From NCBI GenBank assembly GCA_046757465.1, contig JBHHYH010000005.1, positions 1 to 64,000 on the forward strand: a stretch of 64,000 nt of DNA, in the 5' to 3' direction. The notes beneath the pieces are model-generated. The model worked only from the letters and a program-made list of their open reading frames with translations, had not been told where the DNA came from and ran no database searches. Positions 1-9,079 of the stretch are shown piece by piece. A program made the translations under genes and the position numbers. The DNA is from Scalindua_A sp046757465 (GTDB lineage: Bacteria; Planctomycetota; Brocadiia; Brocadiales; Scalinduaceae). Every line of letters starts with the position of its first letter. Positions within the stretch are counted from its first letter, which is position 1.

Positions 1-57
1 GCTATACTACGTTTTCTATGTTCCTCTTATCTATTAATTATGACACAGCCTCTTGTT

Positions 58-82
58 TGGCGGGCCTGCCCGTCCGCCAGGC
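58..82. repeat. short GC-rich palindrome, family member
   Basis: TGGCGG (58-63) can pair with CCGCCA (74-79). The core resembles the CCTGCCCG/CAGGCGGG text seen again near 55505-55540, 59562-59588 and 59661-59680, so it is probably one member of a dispersed palindromic family in this genome. The surrounding bases 1-389 hold no convincing gene. Confidence 0.45.
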
Positions 83-180
83 GACGATGCTGGATACTCG
101 ACCAAAGCTCGGACCGAGTGTCTAGATCTAGAATCTATAGTAAACGAATTAAACCTGTTTCTGACAGGCTCAGGAATAAA

Positions 181-241
181 ATCCCCCTAATTCCCCCTTT
201 ACTAAGGGGGGATCTGTCAACCTACTTTTTTCTTCTACTAT
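181..241. repeat. C-run/G-run hairpin repeat, left copy
   Basis: ATCCCCC (181-187) pairs with GGGGGAT (207-213), followed by a TCAACCTACTTTTTTCTT-like tail. A diverged copy with the same order of parts lies at 63742-63802. Both lie outside coding sequence. It could act as a terminator, but having two copies favours a dispersed repeat. Confidence 0.55.
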
Positions 242-389
242 AATATCTAAAAGCCATCCAATGGGAGTGAATTTCTTAATTCAATGTAATAAGAATTATT
301 TGATTATTATATTGTACTCTTTAAAATAGTCAATCTTATGTCGGATATTTAGAAATGAAAATATTATGGATTCTAACAGGAGGATTGTG

Positions 390-1019
390 ATGGATGTTTG
401 TGAAGCGATAAAGAAACGCAGGAGTATTAGAAAGTTCAAGCCAGATCCAATACCGGAAGAAAAAATCAGACTTTTGCTCGAAAGTGCCAGGTTGGCACCC
501 TCAGGGACGAATACACAACCATGGAGATTTATCGTAGTAAAAGATGACAATACTAAAAGGAAATTGCAGGAAGCAGCACACAATCAAAGACACGTTAGAC
601 GGGCGCCGGTGATAATTGCTTGTTGTGCAGATTTGAGTGCATTTAAAGAATTTTCAAAAAGGGTGGATGAGCTGATAAATTCAGGTGCACTTCCAGAGAG
701 GACAAGGGATGTATTTATCCCATACCTTGAGAAAGGAATGGATACTGTTAATAAACAGGACCTTATTACGGCAGCGGTGGCAAATGTATCTATAGCTGTA
801 GAACACATGGTCCTTCAAGCTGTCGAACTGGGACTTGGAACATGTTGGGTTAGATGGTATGATGATAATAAAGTAAAAGAGATTCTGAATATTCCGGATT
901 TTGTTGAGGTGATAGCGCTTATGCCTGTTGGTATTCCTGATGAGGATCCTGAACCAAGGCCGAGATTAAGCATAAACAAGATAGCTTACAGTGAAAAGTA
1001 CGGTGAAAAGTATACCTAA
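390..1019 (+). CDS. nitroreductase-family flavoprotein
   Basis: Predicted 209-residue FMN-dependent NAD(P)H oxidoreductase of the nitroreductase fold. The N-terminal RRSIRKF and the following SARLAPSGTNTQPW stretch are the usual FMN-phosphate and flavin contacts. GLGTCWVRW and the VGIPDEDPEPRPR region give the family's C-terminal half. I start it at 390, not at the in-frame ATG at 366, because a perfect AGGAGG (378-383) sits six bases before 390. Family members reduce nitro compounds, quinones or flavins, and the true substrate cannot be read from the sequence. It is a single gene, convergent with the cytochrome downstream. Confidence 0.85.
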   Translation: MDVCEAIKKRRSIRKFKPDPIPEEKIRLLLESARLAPSGTNTQPWRFIVVKDDNTKRKLQEAAHNQRHVRRAPVIIACCADLSAFKEFSKRVDELINSGALPERTRDVFIPYLEKGMDTVNKQDLITAAVANVSIAVEHMVLQAVELGLGTCWVRWYDDNKVKEILNIPDFVEVIALMPVGIPDEDPEPRPRLSINKIAYSEKYGEKYT

Positions 1020-1074
1020 TTAGTTTCTGTTGCAGAAAGCTTAAATGCCCAAGAATGTCATGCTGAATTTATTT

Positions 1075-1815
1075 CTAACCCTCCTCCTCTGCAAGCTCCT
1101 GTGTTTTAACAAGCAAATCAACAATGATCTTAAATTCATGGTGTGTGAACCAGTCTTTTTTCATTGTTTGCCTGGCAAGCTTGCGTATAATAGTTACGCA
1201 CTTTTTCCAATCTCTTCTGGATTTTCGCTCTAAAAGTATCCTACCCGGTTCATGACATATTATGCATTTAGCTACAATTGCCTTCGCTGTAATGTCTTCT
1301 CGCATTATCTTTCCTCTTTCAGTAAGGTAATCTATAAGGATAGGGATGTCTTCCTCAAGGAACAAATCTGGATCGTTATCACGCATCCTTAATACGGTCT
1401 CCTCCCATTCTTCCTTTGTTTTATTTTTTTCAAGTATCCGGGATACAGGATGACAATTTGTGCATCTATCGATAAAAAGTAATTGTGCATACTTATATTT
1501 TTTCTTTTTAGGGATTGGAACTATAACACCCTTTCTTGTCCCAAGTATCTCATCTACTATCTGTCTACCTTCCTCAGGAGTAATCCACAACGGACTCTTC
1601 ATCATCATTCGCATCACACAAATTCGCCATTCATCATCTGTCTTAGGATCAGCAAATACACGCTCAAGTGTATGGCATTTTGAACATTTGGCCTGGTGTA
1701 GGTATTGCCATCTTTGGTACTGAAAAGGTTTTTCTGTTTCCTGTGTCTGTCCATAAGTTTGGGAATATAATAAATATATCATGAACGCAATTCCAGGTAT
1801 AAAAAATCTTCTCAT
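1075..1815 (-). CDS. periplasmic triheme c-type cytochrome with three tandem modules
   Basis: This 246-residue protein has an N-terminal signal peptide (about residues 1-22). Three CXXCH motifs lie at C44-H48, C118-H122 and C184-H188, so three covalently bound hemes are expected outside the cytoplasmic membrane. Each motif opens a unit of about 65-75 residues. The heme motif is followed by RVF or RIL, and about 15-20 residues later by a Trp in a helix (DEW, EEW, RDW). The protein therefore looks like a threefold internal repeat. The units resemble heme-binding domains of quinohemoprotein amine dehydrogenase type, but the assignment is only by eye. Divergent from the glcD-like genes with a gap of about 110 bp. 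Probable role is electron transfer. Confidence 0.8.
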   Translation of the reverse strand: MRRFFIPGIAFMIYLLYSQTYGQTQETEKPFQYQRWQYLHQAKCSKCHTLERVFADPKTDDEWRICVMRMMMKSPLWITPEEGRQIVDEILGTRKGVIVPIPKKKKYKYAQLLFIDRCTNCHPVSRILEKNKTKEEWEETVLRMRDNDPDLFLEEDIPILIDYLTERGKIMREDITAKAIVAKCIICHEPGRILLERKSRRDWKKCVTIIRKLARQTMKKDWFTHHEFKIIVDLLVKTQELAEEEG

Positions 1816-1924
1816 AAAGATTTCCTCTTTCTGAATAAAACATTTTAATATTCACAATAGACACAATACCATTTTTATAATAATATATCCATATTAACAA
1901 TAATTTTTAAACTCATTTTATCAA

Positions 1925-3325
1925 ATGGAACAAAAGACAAATAATAGCATGATAAAAGCAAGGATTTTTGAGGAACTGTGTGATAATATCGGCAGGGAGA
2001 ACGTATTCGATAACATCGAAGAAAGAGTATGCTATTCCTTTGATGCAACAAAGGAAAAGCATCTGCCGGATTTGGTAATAAGACCTCACACAAAGGAACA
2101 TGTATCAGCTACTATATCAATTGCAAATAAACATAACATTCCGATTTGCCCCCGAGGGGCCGGCACTGGTTTATCCGGCGGGGCAGTTCCCGTAAAAGGC
2201 GGTATCGTTTTGGATTTGAAAAACATGGACAAGATAATGGAGATAAATGCAAAGGACTTAACAGTGACAGTAGAACCTGGTGTTGTTACAAAAGATTTGC
2301 AGGATGAAGTGGCAAGGCTTAGGCTTTTTTACCCACCTGAACCGGGGAGTGCTGAATTTTCAACTATTGGAGGAAATGTAGCAGAATGTACAGGAGGAAT
2401 GACGGGGATGAAATATGGGGTAACAAGGGACTACGTCCTCGCCCTGGAAATTGTCCTCCCTGACGGTTCAATCATAAATACAGGACGTAAAACGCTCAGG
2501 TGTGTTGCCGGGTATGATTTAACCAGATTTTTTGTCGGCTCTGAAGGAACGTTGGGTGTGTTTACCAGGATAACATTAAAGTTATTACCGTTACCGGAGA
2601 AGATAGGTACAATTACGTCTTATTTTAAAAACATAGATGATGCGCTGAATACCACAGACTCAATTCTAATAAAGAGTCATTTTTTACCTCGTTCATTAGA
2701 ATTTGTGGACAAGACCGGTATTGACGCAGTTAGAGGATTTACAAAAGAAGAGATTCCAGAAGGGGTAGAGGCTCTTTTACTTATTGATGTAGATGGGAAT
2801 GAGAAAAATGTAGCAAATGACATTTCAAAGATAGAAGTTCTTTGTAAAGAAAATAAGGCATTGAAGACTTTAGTTGCAAAAACAGATGATGAAAGAAAGA
2901 TATTATGGGAGACTAGAAGGTCTATTTCCCCATCCCTCTTTAAGATTGCTTCAATGAAATTCAACGATGATATTTGTGTGCCGAGAAGTAAGGTTAGAGA
3001 AGTATTAAAAAGAGTTTATGAATTCAGCAAGACATATTCAATACAGGTAGCTGCATTCGGACATATCGGCGAAGGACATATCCACCTTAATTTAATTTAT
3101 GATGGAGGGAAAGCTGCTGATATATCCGTTCACAAACTGATATCTCAGATATTGAAGGAAGTGGTTTATATTGGTGGTACTATCACGTCAGAACATGGTG
3201 TGGGTGATACTAAATCTGAATTTATAGGATTAGAGCTTTCGCCTCATGAAATTGAAATAATGAAAGAGTTAAAGAAGATGTTCGACCCCAAAGGTATTAT
3301 GAACCCGGGAAAGATTTTTGTATAA
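1925..3325 (+). CDS. GlcD-like FAD-binding 2-hydroxyacid oxidase subunit (first copy)
   Basis: Predicted 466-residue flavoprotein with the PCMH-type FAD domain (PRGAGTGLSGGAVP and VEPGVVTKDLQDEV near residues 75-125). Its C-terminal oxidase domain carries FGHIGEGHIHLN and SEHGVGDTKS, the conserved histidine motifs of the glycolate oxidase GlcD/D-lactate dehydrogenase family. It would oxidise a 2-hydroxyacid (glycolate, D-lactate or similar) and pass electrons to the Fe-S partner encoded at 4809. A second full-length paralogue follows 52 bp later. No clear Shine-Dalgarno precedes 1925, and an in-frame ATG at 1949 is an alternative start. The substrate is inferred only at the family level. Confidence 0.85.
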   Translation: MEQKTNNSMIKARIFEELCDNIGRENVFDNIEERVCYSFDATKEKHLPDLVIRPHTKEHVSATISIANKHNIPICPRGAGTGLSGGAVPVKGGIVLDLKNMDKIMEINAKDLTVTVEPGVVTKDLQDEVARLRLFYPPEPGSAEFSTIGGNVAECTGGMTGMKYGVTRDYVLALEIVLPDGSIINTGRKTLRCVAGYDLTRFFVGSEGTLGVFTRITLKLLPLPEKIGTITSYFKNIDDALNTTDSILIKSHFLPRSLEFVDKTGIDAVRGFTKEEIPEGVEALLLIDVDGNEKNVANDISKIEVLCKENKALKTLVAKTDDERKILWETRRSISPSLFKIASMKFNDDICVPRSKVREVLKRVYEFSKTYSIQVAAFGHIGEGHIHLNLIYDGGKAADISVHKLISQILKEVVYIGGTITSEHGVGDTKSEFIGLELSPHEIEIMKELKKMFDPKGIMNPGKIFV

Positions 3326-3377
3326 AAAAATGAGTGTACTATCTTTTCACCTTTTTATTTTGTAAAATAAGTTAATA

Positions 3378-4787
3378 ATGAAAATTTTTAAAAAAACCAA
3401 AAAAGAAGAGACAAAAGAAACAAAGGTGCTTGATGAGCTGATCAGGCTTTTGGGAAGAGAAAAGGTACTATCAGAGATTGAGGATAGGATATGCTATTCT
3501 TATGATAGTACAAAGCAAAAGGCTCTCCCGGATATAGTAATAAGGCCAGGCGATACATCTGATATTTCTAATACATTAAAAATTGCAAATAAATATGAAA
3601 TGCCTATATATGCAAGGGGGGCCGGCACCGGGCTTTCCGGTGGTGCCGTGCCACTTATGGGTGGGATTGTTTTTGATTTAAAGAAGATGAACAAAATAAT
3701 TGAAATCTGCCCCGAGGATTTTGTAGCGACGGTTGAGCCGGGTGTAGTTACAAAAGATTTGCAAGATGAAGTTGCAAAACACGGCCTTTTTTATCCGCCG
3801 GATCCTTCAAGTGCTGCCTTTTCAACTATTGGAGGTAACGTTGCAGAATGTGCCGGTGGGATAACAGGGTTAAAATATGGAGTGACACGAGATTACGTAC
3901 TTGCTCTGGAGATAGTCCTTCCTGATGGATCTGTAATTAACACTGGGAGAAAAACATTAAGGAGTGTTACAGGCTATGACCTGACAAGGCTTTTTATTGG
4001 TTCTGAAGGAACATTAGGAATCTTTACCAAGATAACCTTAAAACTTATTCCCAAACCGGAGACGGTTGATACCTTGGCCGCTTTTTTCAGTGATAGAGAT
4101 GATGCTATTGATGCAGCCGATTTGATTATAGATAATAATATCTTGCCGCGTACGTTAGAGTTTATGGATCAGATGAGTATAAATGCAGTACGTGGATATG
4201 GTGAAGTAACCATTGATGAAGACGTAAAAGCATTATTATTAATTGATATTGATGGAACTGAGGAAAGTATTAGACATGAATTGTCTGTAGTTGAGAACGT
4301 ATGTAAGGAAAAAAGGGCGTTAAGAACTAAAGTGGCGGAAACATCAAAGGAGAGAGATGCCCTCTGGGCTGTCAGGCGTATAATTTCTCCGGCATTATAT
4401 AATGTTGCTACCCATAAAATAAATGAAGATATTTGTGTACCCAGAAGTAAGATAAAGGAAATGTTACTGAAGATTGACGAGATAAATAAAAAATATCCGA
4501 TATACGTTGCCAATTTTGGGCACATTGGTGACGGTAATATACACGTCAATCTAATGTATAAAGACGAGCCCGGACAGGAAGAACTTGCAGAGAGAATGGT
4601 AGGCGAAATTATGAAAGAGGTGATAATATACGGGGGGACAATCTCGGGTGAGCACGGAATAGGAAATAAAAAATCTCAATTTCTTGAATTGGAGATATCA
4701 CCCCAAGTATTTGCGATTATGAAAAGATTTAAGAATTATTTTGATCCTAAGGGGATTATGAATCCCGGTAAGATGTTTGTGACATAG
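3378..4787 (+). CDS. GlcD-like FAD-binding 2-hydroxyacid oxidase subunit (second copy)
   Basis: A 469-residue paralogue of the preceding gene with the same domain order. It has the FAD-binding ARGAGTGLSGGAVPL, VEPGVVTKDLQDEV and the C-terminal FGHIGDGNIHVN and GEHGIGNKKS motifs. The two proteins stay collinear to the common ending DPKGIMNPGK. Canonical glycolate oxidase uses GlcD plus a shorter GlcE. Here two full-length D-type subunits precede GlcF, so they may form a heteromer or be alternatives for different hydroxyacids. The N-terminus begins with a lysine/glutamate-rich tail absent from the first copy. Confidence 0.85.
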   Translation: MKIFKKTKKEETKETKVLDELIRLLGREKVLSEIEDRICYSYDSTKQKALPDIVIRPGDTSDISNTLKIANKYEMPIYARGAGTGLSGGAVPLMGGIVFDLKKMNKIIEICPEDFVATVEPGVVTKDLQDEVAKHGLFYPPDPSSAAFSTIGGNVAECAGGITGLKYGVTRDYVLALEIVLPDGSVINTGRKTLRSVTGYDLTRLFIGSEGTLGIFTKITLKLIPKPETVDTLAAFFSDRDDAIDAADLIIDNNILPRTLEFMDQMSINAVRGYGEVTIDEDVKALLLIDIDGTEESIRHELSVVENVCKEKRALRTKVAETSKERDALWAVRRIISPALYNVATHKINEDICVPRSKIKEMLLKIDEINKKYPIYVANFGHIGDGNIHVNLMYKDEPGQEELAERMVGEIMKEVIIYGGTISGEHGIGNKKSQFLELEISPQVFAIMKRFKNYFDPKGIMNPGKMFVT

Positions 4788-4808
4788 AGCGGCATAGCTG
4801 CAACAAAA

Positions 4809-6131
4809 GTGCCTAAAATGCCTAAAGTAATAAAGGAAGGAGTAGGGGTTCAAAATTTTGAACCCGTACAACAAAATTTTACGATAATGGGTGAAGATTG
4901 GAAAACAGAAGTAAGTAAATGTTCAAAATGTGGTAAGTGCCATACCGTTTGCCCGGTTTTTTTAGAAACAGGTGACGAGTCAATGGTCTCTCGTGGACGC
5001 ATTAGCCTCGCTGAAGCCCTTCGGGATCAACAGATAGTTTACACTAACAAGTTGCGTGATTATGTATATTCCTGCAAAAAGTGCATGAGGTGTCGTCAGG
5101 TTTGTCCATCAGGAGTAGATTATGAGATAATCATTTCGGCCTTGCTTCGTGGAGTAGCTGAGAATATGGGCATTCCCCTGTTACCAAAGATAATCTTCAG
5201 GTATATATTACCAAGAAGGATACTTTTTGATACGATGTTGAAAGTAAGCTCTAAAATTCAGAGGTTCATACCTGTGAAGAAAAGAGGGCAGATGCGTCAT
5301 CTCCCACTCTTGTTTATGGGCAAGAGGTGGATACCTACTTTAGCTAAAAAGACGGCATTACAAAGGTTCCGCAACACAAAAAAAATAAAAAATCCCCGAA
5401 TGCGCGTAGGGCTGTTCACGGGATGCCTTATAAATTACATTTACGTTGATATTGCAGAGGCGGTGGTAGATGTTCTTAACAGGATGAACATAGAGGTGTT
5501 TGTGCCACAAGGTCAATTGTGTTGTGGGACGCCATCATCATCCATGGGTGATGTCAAGTCTAGTAAAAAACTGGCGGAAGTAAACAGAAAGGTGTTTGAA
5601 GCACAGGGTCTCGATGCAATAGTAACTGCCTGTGCCACGTGCACCAAGACAATTAAAATGGACTATCTGAGAACGTTAGGCCCTTCGTGGAAGACAATGT
5701 CGGATAAAATCTATGACATTTCAGAATTTATTGATAAATATTGTGGTGATAAATACGAAACGAAGCCTATCGAAGAAAAGGTAACATATCATGACCCATG
5801 CCATCTCTTGTGGGTACGTGGTATATCTGATGAGCCAAGAAATGTCTTGAAGAAGTCCTCTAATTTTGTTGAGATGGATATGGCAGGTTCCTGTTGTGGC
5901 GGTGGAGGTATTTTTACCATAATCCATTATGACCTTACCTTGAAGATGCTTGAGAGGAAGGTGGCCTCGATTGAAAGAAGCGGGGCAGATACGGTTGCTA
6001 CTAACTGCCCGGGCTGTGTAATGCAGATAGCCGATGGATTTGCAGGTAAGAATTCTAAAATAAAAACTACCCACTCAATACAAATACTTCAAAAGGCGTT
6101 AGCAAACGGTAATATTGATAGAGAAAAATAA
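4809..6131 (+). CDS. GlcF-like iron-sulfur oxidoreductase subunit
   Basis: Predicted 440-residue Fe-S protein. Two ferredoxin-type CXXCXXCXXXCP motifs lie near residues 38-49 and 94-105 (CSKCGKCHTVCP and CKKCMRCRQVCP), suggesting two [4Fe-4S] clusters. Two CCG-type domains follow (LCCGTPSSS and GSCCGGGGIF), as in GlcF, heterodisulfide-reductase-like and LutA proteins. It should accept electrons from the GlcD-like subunits upstream and hand them to the quinone pool or another carrier. The start may be GTG at 4809 or the in-frame ATG at 4818, and neither has a strong ribosome site. It lies 21 bp behind the second glcD-like gene, so the three are probably one operon. Confidence 0.85.
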   Translation: MPKMPKVIKEGVGVQNFEPVQQNFTIMGEDWKTEVSKCSKCGKCHTVCPVFLETGDESMVSRGRISLAEALRDQQIVYTNKLRDYVYSCKKCMRCRQVCPSGVDYEIIISALLRGVAENMGIPLLPKIIFRYILPRRILFDTMLKVSSKIQRFIPVKKRGQMRHLPLLFMGKRWIPTLAKKTALQRFRNTKKIKNPRMRVGLFTGCLINYIYVDIAEAVVDVLNRMNIEVFVPQGQLCCGTPSSSMGDVKSSKKLAEVNRKVFEAQGLDAIVTACATCTKTIKMDYLRTLGPSWKTMSDKIYDISEFIDKYCGDKYETKPIEEKVTYHDPCHLLWVRGISDEPRNVLKKSSNFVEMDMAGSCCGGGGIFTIIHYDLTLKMLERKVASIERSGADTVATNCPGCVMQIADGFAGKNSKIKTTHSIQILQKALANGNIDREK

Positions 6132-6208
6132 TATTATTTTATAAGATAGAGATAGGAATGTTGTTATATAAACATTACATTTGTTTTTTGACCTAGGAGG
6201 CTAAAGGT

Positions 6209-7600
6209 ATGTTAAAATTTAATAAACACACGAACACTCTGGAACAACTTCATTATACTTACGATCTTCATGACGTTAAAGAACCCAAATTGTATAGGGA
6301 AATTTTTAACTATAATAAAATACCGAAGATACCTTTCAACCATAGAAGGGTTCCTATGCAGCCACCGGATGAAATCTGGATTACGGATACCACATTCAGG
6401 GATGGCCAGCAATCAATGCCCCCGTATACCGTAAAACAAATAGTGGATATTTACGACATGTTACATAAGCTTGGAGGACCAAAAGGCATAATAAGACAGT
6501 GTGAGTTCTTCCTCTATAGTGATAAAGACAAAGAGGCAGTAAGAGAATGCCTGGCCAGAGGCTATAAATATCCGGAAGTCACAGGTTGGATAAGGGCCGT
6601 AAAAGAAGATTTTAAGCTGGTAAAGGATATGGGATTAAAAGAGACGGGAATCTTAACTTCAGCATCCGATTATCACATCTTTAATAAGCTTAAGAAAACC
6701 AGACAGCAGGCAATAGACGATTATCTTGCAATAGTAAAGTCAGCCCTGGAGATTGGAATTGTTCCCAGATGTCACTTTGAGGATATAACAAGGGCTGATT
6801 TTTATGGTTTTATCGTACCGTTTGCCGTTGAGTTAATGAAACTTAGTGAGGAAAGTGGGATACCCATAAAAATCAGGGCATGTGATACCATGGGTTACGG
6901 TGTTCCTATTCCTGGCGCCTCTCTTCCTAGAAGTGTCCCGGGGATTATTTATGGACTCAATCATTATGCCAAGGTGCCTTCAGAACAATTAGAATGGCAT
7001 GGTCATAATGATTTCCATAAAGTACTGATTAACTCAACCTTTGCCTGGTTATACGGTTGCAGCGCCGCAAACGGAACACTTTTTGGTTTTGGAGAGAGAA
7101 CGGGCAATCCACCTCTGGAGGCCCTTGTAATTGATTATATAAGTCTAACCGGTAATGATGACGATGTAGATACAACCGTAATTACAGAAATCGCCAGGTA
7201 CTTCGAGAAGGAGATAGGGATAAAGATCCCACCAAATTATCCGTTTGTAGGTTCCGATTTCAACGTGACCCGTGCCGGTATTCACGCAGATGGGATTATG
7301 AAAGATGAAGAGATATATAACGTCTTCAATACCGAAAAGCTATTAAATAGACCTGTCAAGATTGGTATAACCGACAAATCCGGACGTGCAGGGATAGTGT
7401 ACTGGATAAATTCCTACTTTGAGTTGGATGATAATAAAAAGATGCACAAAAACCATACGGGAGTTAACAAGATTGCAAAGTGGGTTGAGTCGGAGTTTGC
7501 AAATGGCCGTATTACGAGCGTCTCTGATAGGGAGTTGCTTGAGCAGGTGAAAAGATACATGCCAGAACTCACAGAGCCTGCCGAGGATTGTGAACGTTGA
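6209..7600 (+). CDS. candidate Re-citrate synthase (isopropylmalate/homocitrate synthase family)
   Basis: A 463-residue HMGL-like TIM-barrel acyltransferase. DTTFRDGQQ (residues 60-68) carries the catalytic Arg64 and metal-binding Asp65, and EWHGHNDFH supplies the metal-binding histidines. The long N-terminal extension before the barrel and the DTTFRDGQQ-PPYT context resemble the Re-citrate synthases of clostridia and deltaproteobacteria more than LeuA or NifV. The expected reaction is acetyl-CoA plus oxaloacetate to citrate with Re-face stereochemistry, feeding 2-oxoglutarate synthesis in anaerobes. Anammox bacteria are reported to use this enzyme type. AGGAGG at 6195-6200 fixes the start. 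A homocitrate or citramalate synthase cannot be excluded. Confidence 0.75.
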   Translation: MLKFNKHTNTLEQLHYTYDLHDVKEPKLYREIFNYNKIPKIPFNHRRVPMQPPDEIWITDTTFRDGQQSMPPYTVKQIVDIYDMLHKLGGPKGIIRQCEFFLYSDKDKEAVRECLARGYKYPEVTGWIRAVKEDFKLVKDMGLKETGILTSASDYHIFNKLKKTRQQAIDDYLAIVKSALEIGIVPRCHFEDITRADFYGFIVPFAVELMKLSEESGIPIKIRACDTMGYGVPIPGASLPRSVPGIIYGLNHYAKVPSEQLEWHGHNDFHKVLINSTFAWLYGCSAANGTLFGFGERTGNPPLEALVIDYISLTGNDDDVDTTVITEIARYFEKEIGIKIPPNYPFVGSDFNVTRAGIHADGIMKDEEIYNVFNTEKLLNRPVKIGITDKSGRAGIVYWINSYFELDDNKKMHKNHTGVNKIAKWVESEFANGRITSVSDRELLEQVKRYMPELTEPAEDCER

Positions 7601-7610
7601 GTTGACTACA

Positions 7611-8237
7611 CTATTTTCTTTGGATAAGCAATTCTTTTAGTTCTTCATGTATTTCTTTTTCTTTGATTTTGTCTTTTGCAATTTCTATATTAAATTTGGC
7701 TTCAAGTTTGCCAGGATCACGCGCTAAAACTTCCTCCCATTTTGTAATTGCTTCCTCAAATTTATCTTGTCTGTATAATTTGATTGCTTTATCTAACAAA
7801 TCTTCAGTAAGACTTGTTTCTACACCAGTTGATTTAGAAAGAGCTTCTAATTCTTTCAATTGAGTTTTCATTTTGTTTTTGTCCTCTTCAACTGAAGCCA
7901 GATTTTGTTTGATTTCTTGAAGCAAGATTCCAGTTTCTGATAATCCTTCTTCCAAACGATTACGTGCGTTATTCTGTGATTTTTGTGTAGTTTCCATAGC
8001 AATCTGTTTATTTTTTAGTCGGGTATATTCTTGGTTTAATCGTTTTTCTTCTAACTTTAGTTCATTAAGCTCAGAGGTTTTAGTTTTTAAGCTTTCTATA
8101 CTATTAGTTAGATCACCTATCTTGTCTTCCAGGATATCAATTCTTTTCGACGGGTAAGAGCATCCTACATTAAACAATCCAAGAGAAATTATTGCAATTG
8201 TGAACATGTAAAAATATTTTGAATTTATTCTAGTCAT
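7611..8237 (-). CDS. envelope-anchored coiled-coil/TPR protein
   Basis: A 208-residue protein. It begins with a short basic stretch and a hydrophobic segment ending in NVGC, a near-lipobox (the -3 position is Asn, so lipidation is uncertain). Residues of about 30-130 are a charged heptad-rich coiled coil. The C-terminal part (LLDKAIKLYRQDKFEEAITKWEEVL) is TPR-like. It is probably an envelope scaffold or assembly factor, with no specific function recognisable. It ends 10 bp from the convergent citrate-synthase-like gene. Confidence 0.6.
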   Translation of the reverse strand: MTRINSKYFYMFTIAIISLGLFNVGCSYPSKRIDILEDKIGDLTNSIESLKTKTSELNELKLEEKRLNQEYTRLKNKQIAMETTQKSQNNARNRLEEGLSETGILLQEIKQNLASVEEDKNKMKTQLKELEALSKSTGVETSLTEDLLDKAIKLYRQDKFEEAITKWEEVLARDPGKLEAKFNIEIAKDKIKEKEIHEELKELLIQRK

Positions 8238-8456
8238 GTCTTTTCTCCCCCTTTTGTTTAAGTTTTGTTATTGGTTTAATACATCTTTTATAATTGTTTT
8301 CTGCCTAATATATAATTTGTATTTTATCCACTTTATGAATTTAATAAAGGTTAAAATTTGACCTCCGATGTGTGGATGAGATATCATAAAAGTTTTTTTG
8401 CAAATTATTCCTTAAGCTACAGAACTGAAAGTCGAAAATCATGATAAAATTAAGGT

Positions 8457-8485
8457 TTGACAAACTGTAATCATTGTTGTTTAAT
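8457..8485 (+). promoter_or_regulatory. sigma70-type promoter of the fur-like gene
   Basis: A perfect TTGACA (8457-8462) is followed after 17 bp by TTTAAT (8480-8485), a 5/6 match to the -10 box, 38 bp before the Fur-like start. I see no convincing Fur or Per box overlapping it. Confidence 0.55.
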
Positions 8486-8523
8486 AATGCATGTAAAATA
8501 ACTATAGTATTTTAAGGTGCAGT

Positions 8524-8937
8524 ATGAAAACAGTAGACAATGTAGTAGAAAGATTTAAGAGTAAAAAACTGAAGATTACTCGACAGCGCCTGGGAATATT
8601 TGAGATTCTTGAGGGAAATACCGAGCATCTTTCTGCTGAAGATGTCTTCAAAGAGATAAGGAAGAGTTATCCTACTATCTCATTTACGACGGTATACAAG
8701 ACATTGGAAATTATGGAGAAGATGGGCGAAATCATGAAGATAGCCATAGATGAAGAAAGAAAGCACTATGATCCGGATACGAACATCCATCATCACATTA
8801 TATGTTCAAGATGCAACAAGATCTCAGATATCAAAGATGGCTCCATAAAACCAAAACTCCCAAAAGAAATACTAGATGAATTTACACCTTCTAGTTATCA
8901 CATTTCTTTTTATGGAACCTGTAAAAAATGTCGTTGA
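8524..8937 (+). CDS. Fur/PerR-family metalloregulator
   Basis: A 137-residue ferric-uptake-regulator family repressor. A winged helix (KLKITRQRLGIFEIL to SFTTVYKTLEIMEKMGEI) precedes the dimerisation/metal domain with HHHIICSRCNKISD and the terminal CKKC. The two CXXC pairs form the structural zinc site usual in PerR and many Fur proteins. It lies directly upstream of a block of rubrerythrin, rubredoxin and thioredoxin-like genes, so a PerR-like role in peroxide response is the better guess. It has its own strong promoter just upstream. Confidence 0.85.
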   Translation: MKTVDNVVERFKSKKLKITRQRLGIFEILEGNTEHLSAEDVFKEIRKSYPTISFTTVYKTLEIMEKMGEIMKIAIDEERKHYDPDTNIHHHIICSRCNKISDIKDGSIKPKLPKEILDEFTPSSYHISFYGTCKKCR

Positions 8938-9007
8938 AATGTGAAATAATAAACAAAGTATTGAACTTGATTATTGAAAGCAAATAATGTTTAATAACAC
9001 CACTTTG

Positions 9008-9031
9008 ACTTAAATGCTATCACATTTAAGT
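9008..9031. terminator. hairpin downstream of the fur-like gene
   Basis: ACTTAAATG (9008-9016) and CATTTAAGT (9023-9031) form a perfect 9-bp stem with a six-base loop, 70 bp after the fur-like stop codon. No T-run follows, so it may be a weak terminator or only a palindrome. Confidence 0.35.
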
Positions 9032-9079
9032 GTGGACAAGCTAAACTGATTTAAAGAAGTAGTGTTTTAAGTGAATTTT

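Noticed and set aside
40..243. 67-codon open frame at the window start
   Set aside because: It runs through palindromic repeats, has no ribosome site and low-complexity composition.
8238..8523. Fur or Per box upstream of the fur-like gene
   Set aside because: AT-rich stretches only resemble the consensus by base composition. No good inverted repeat.
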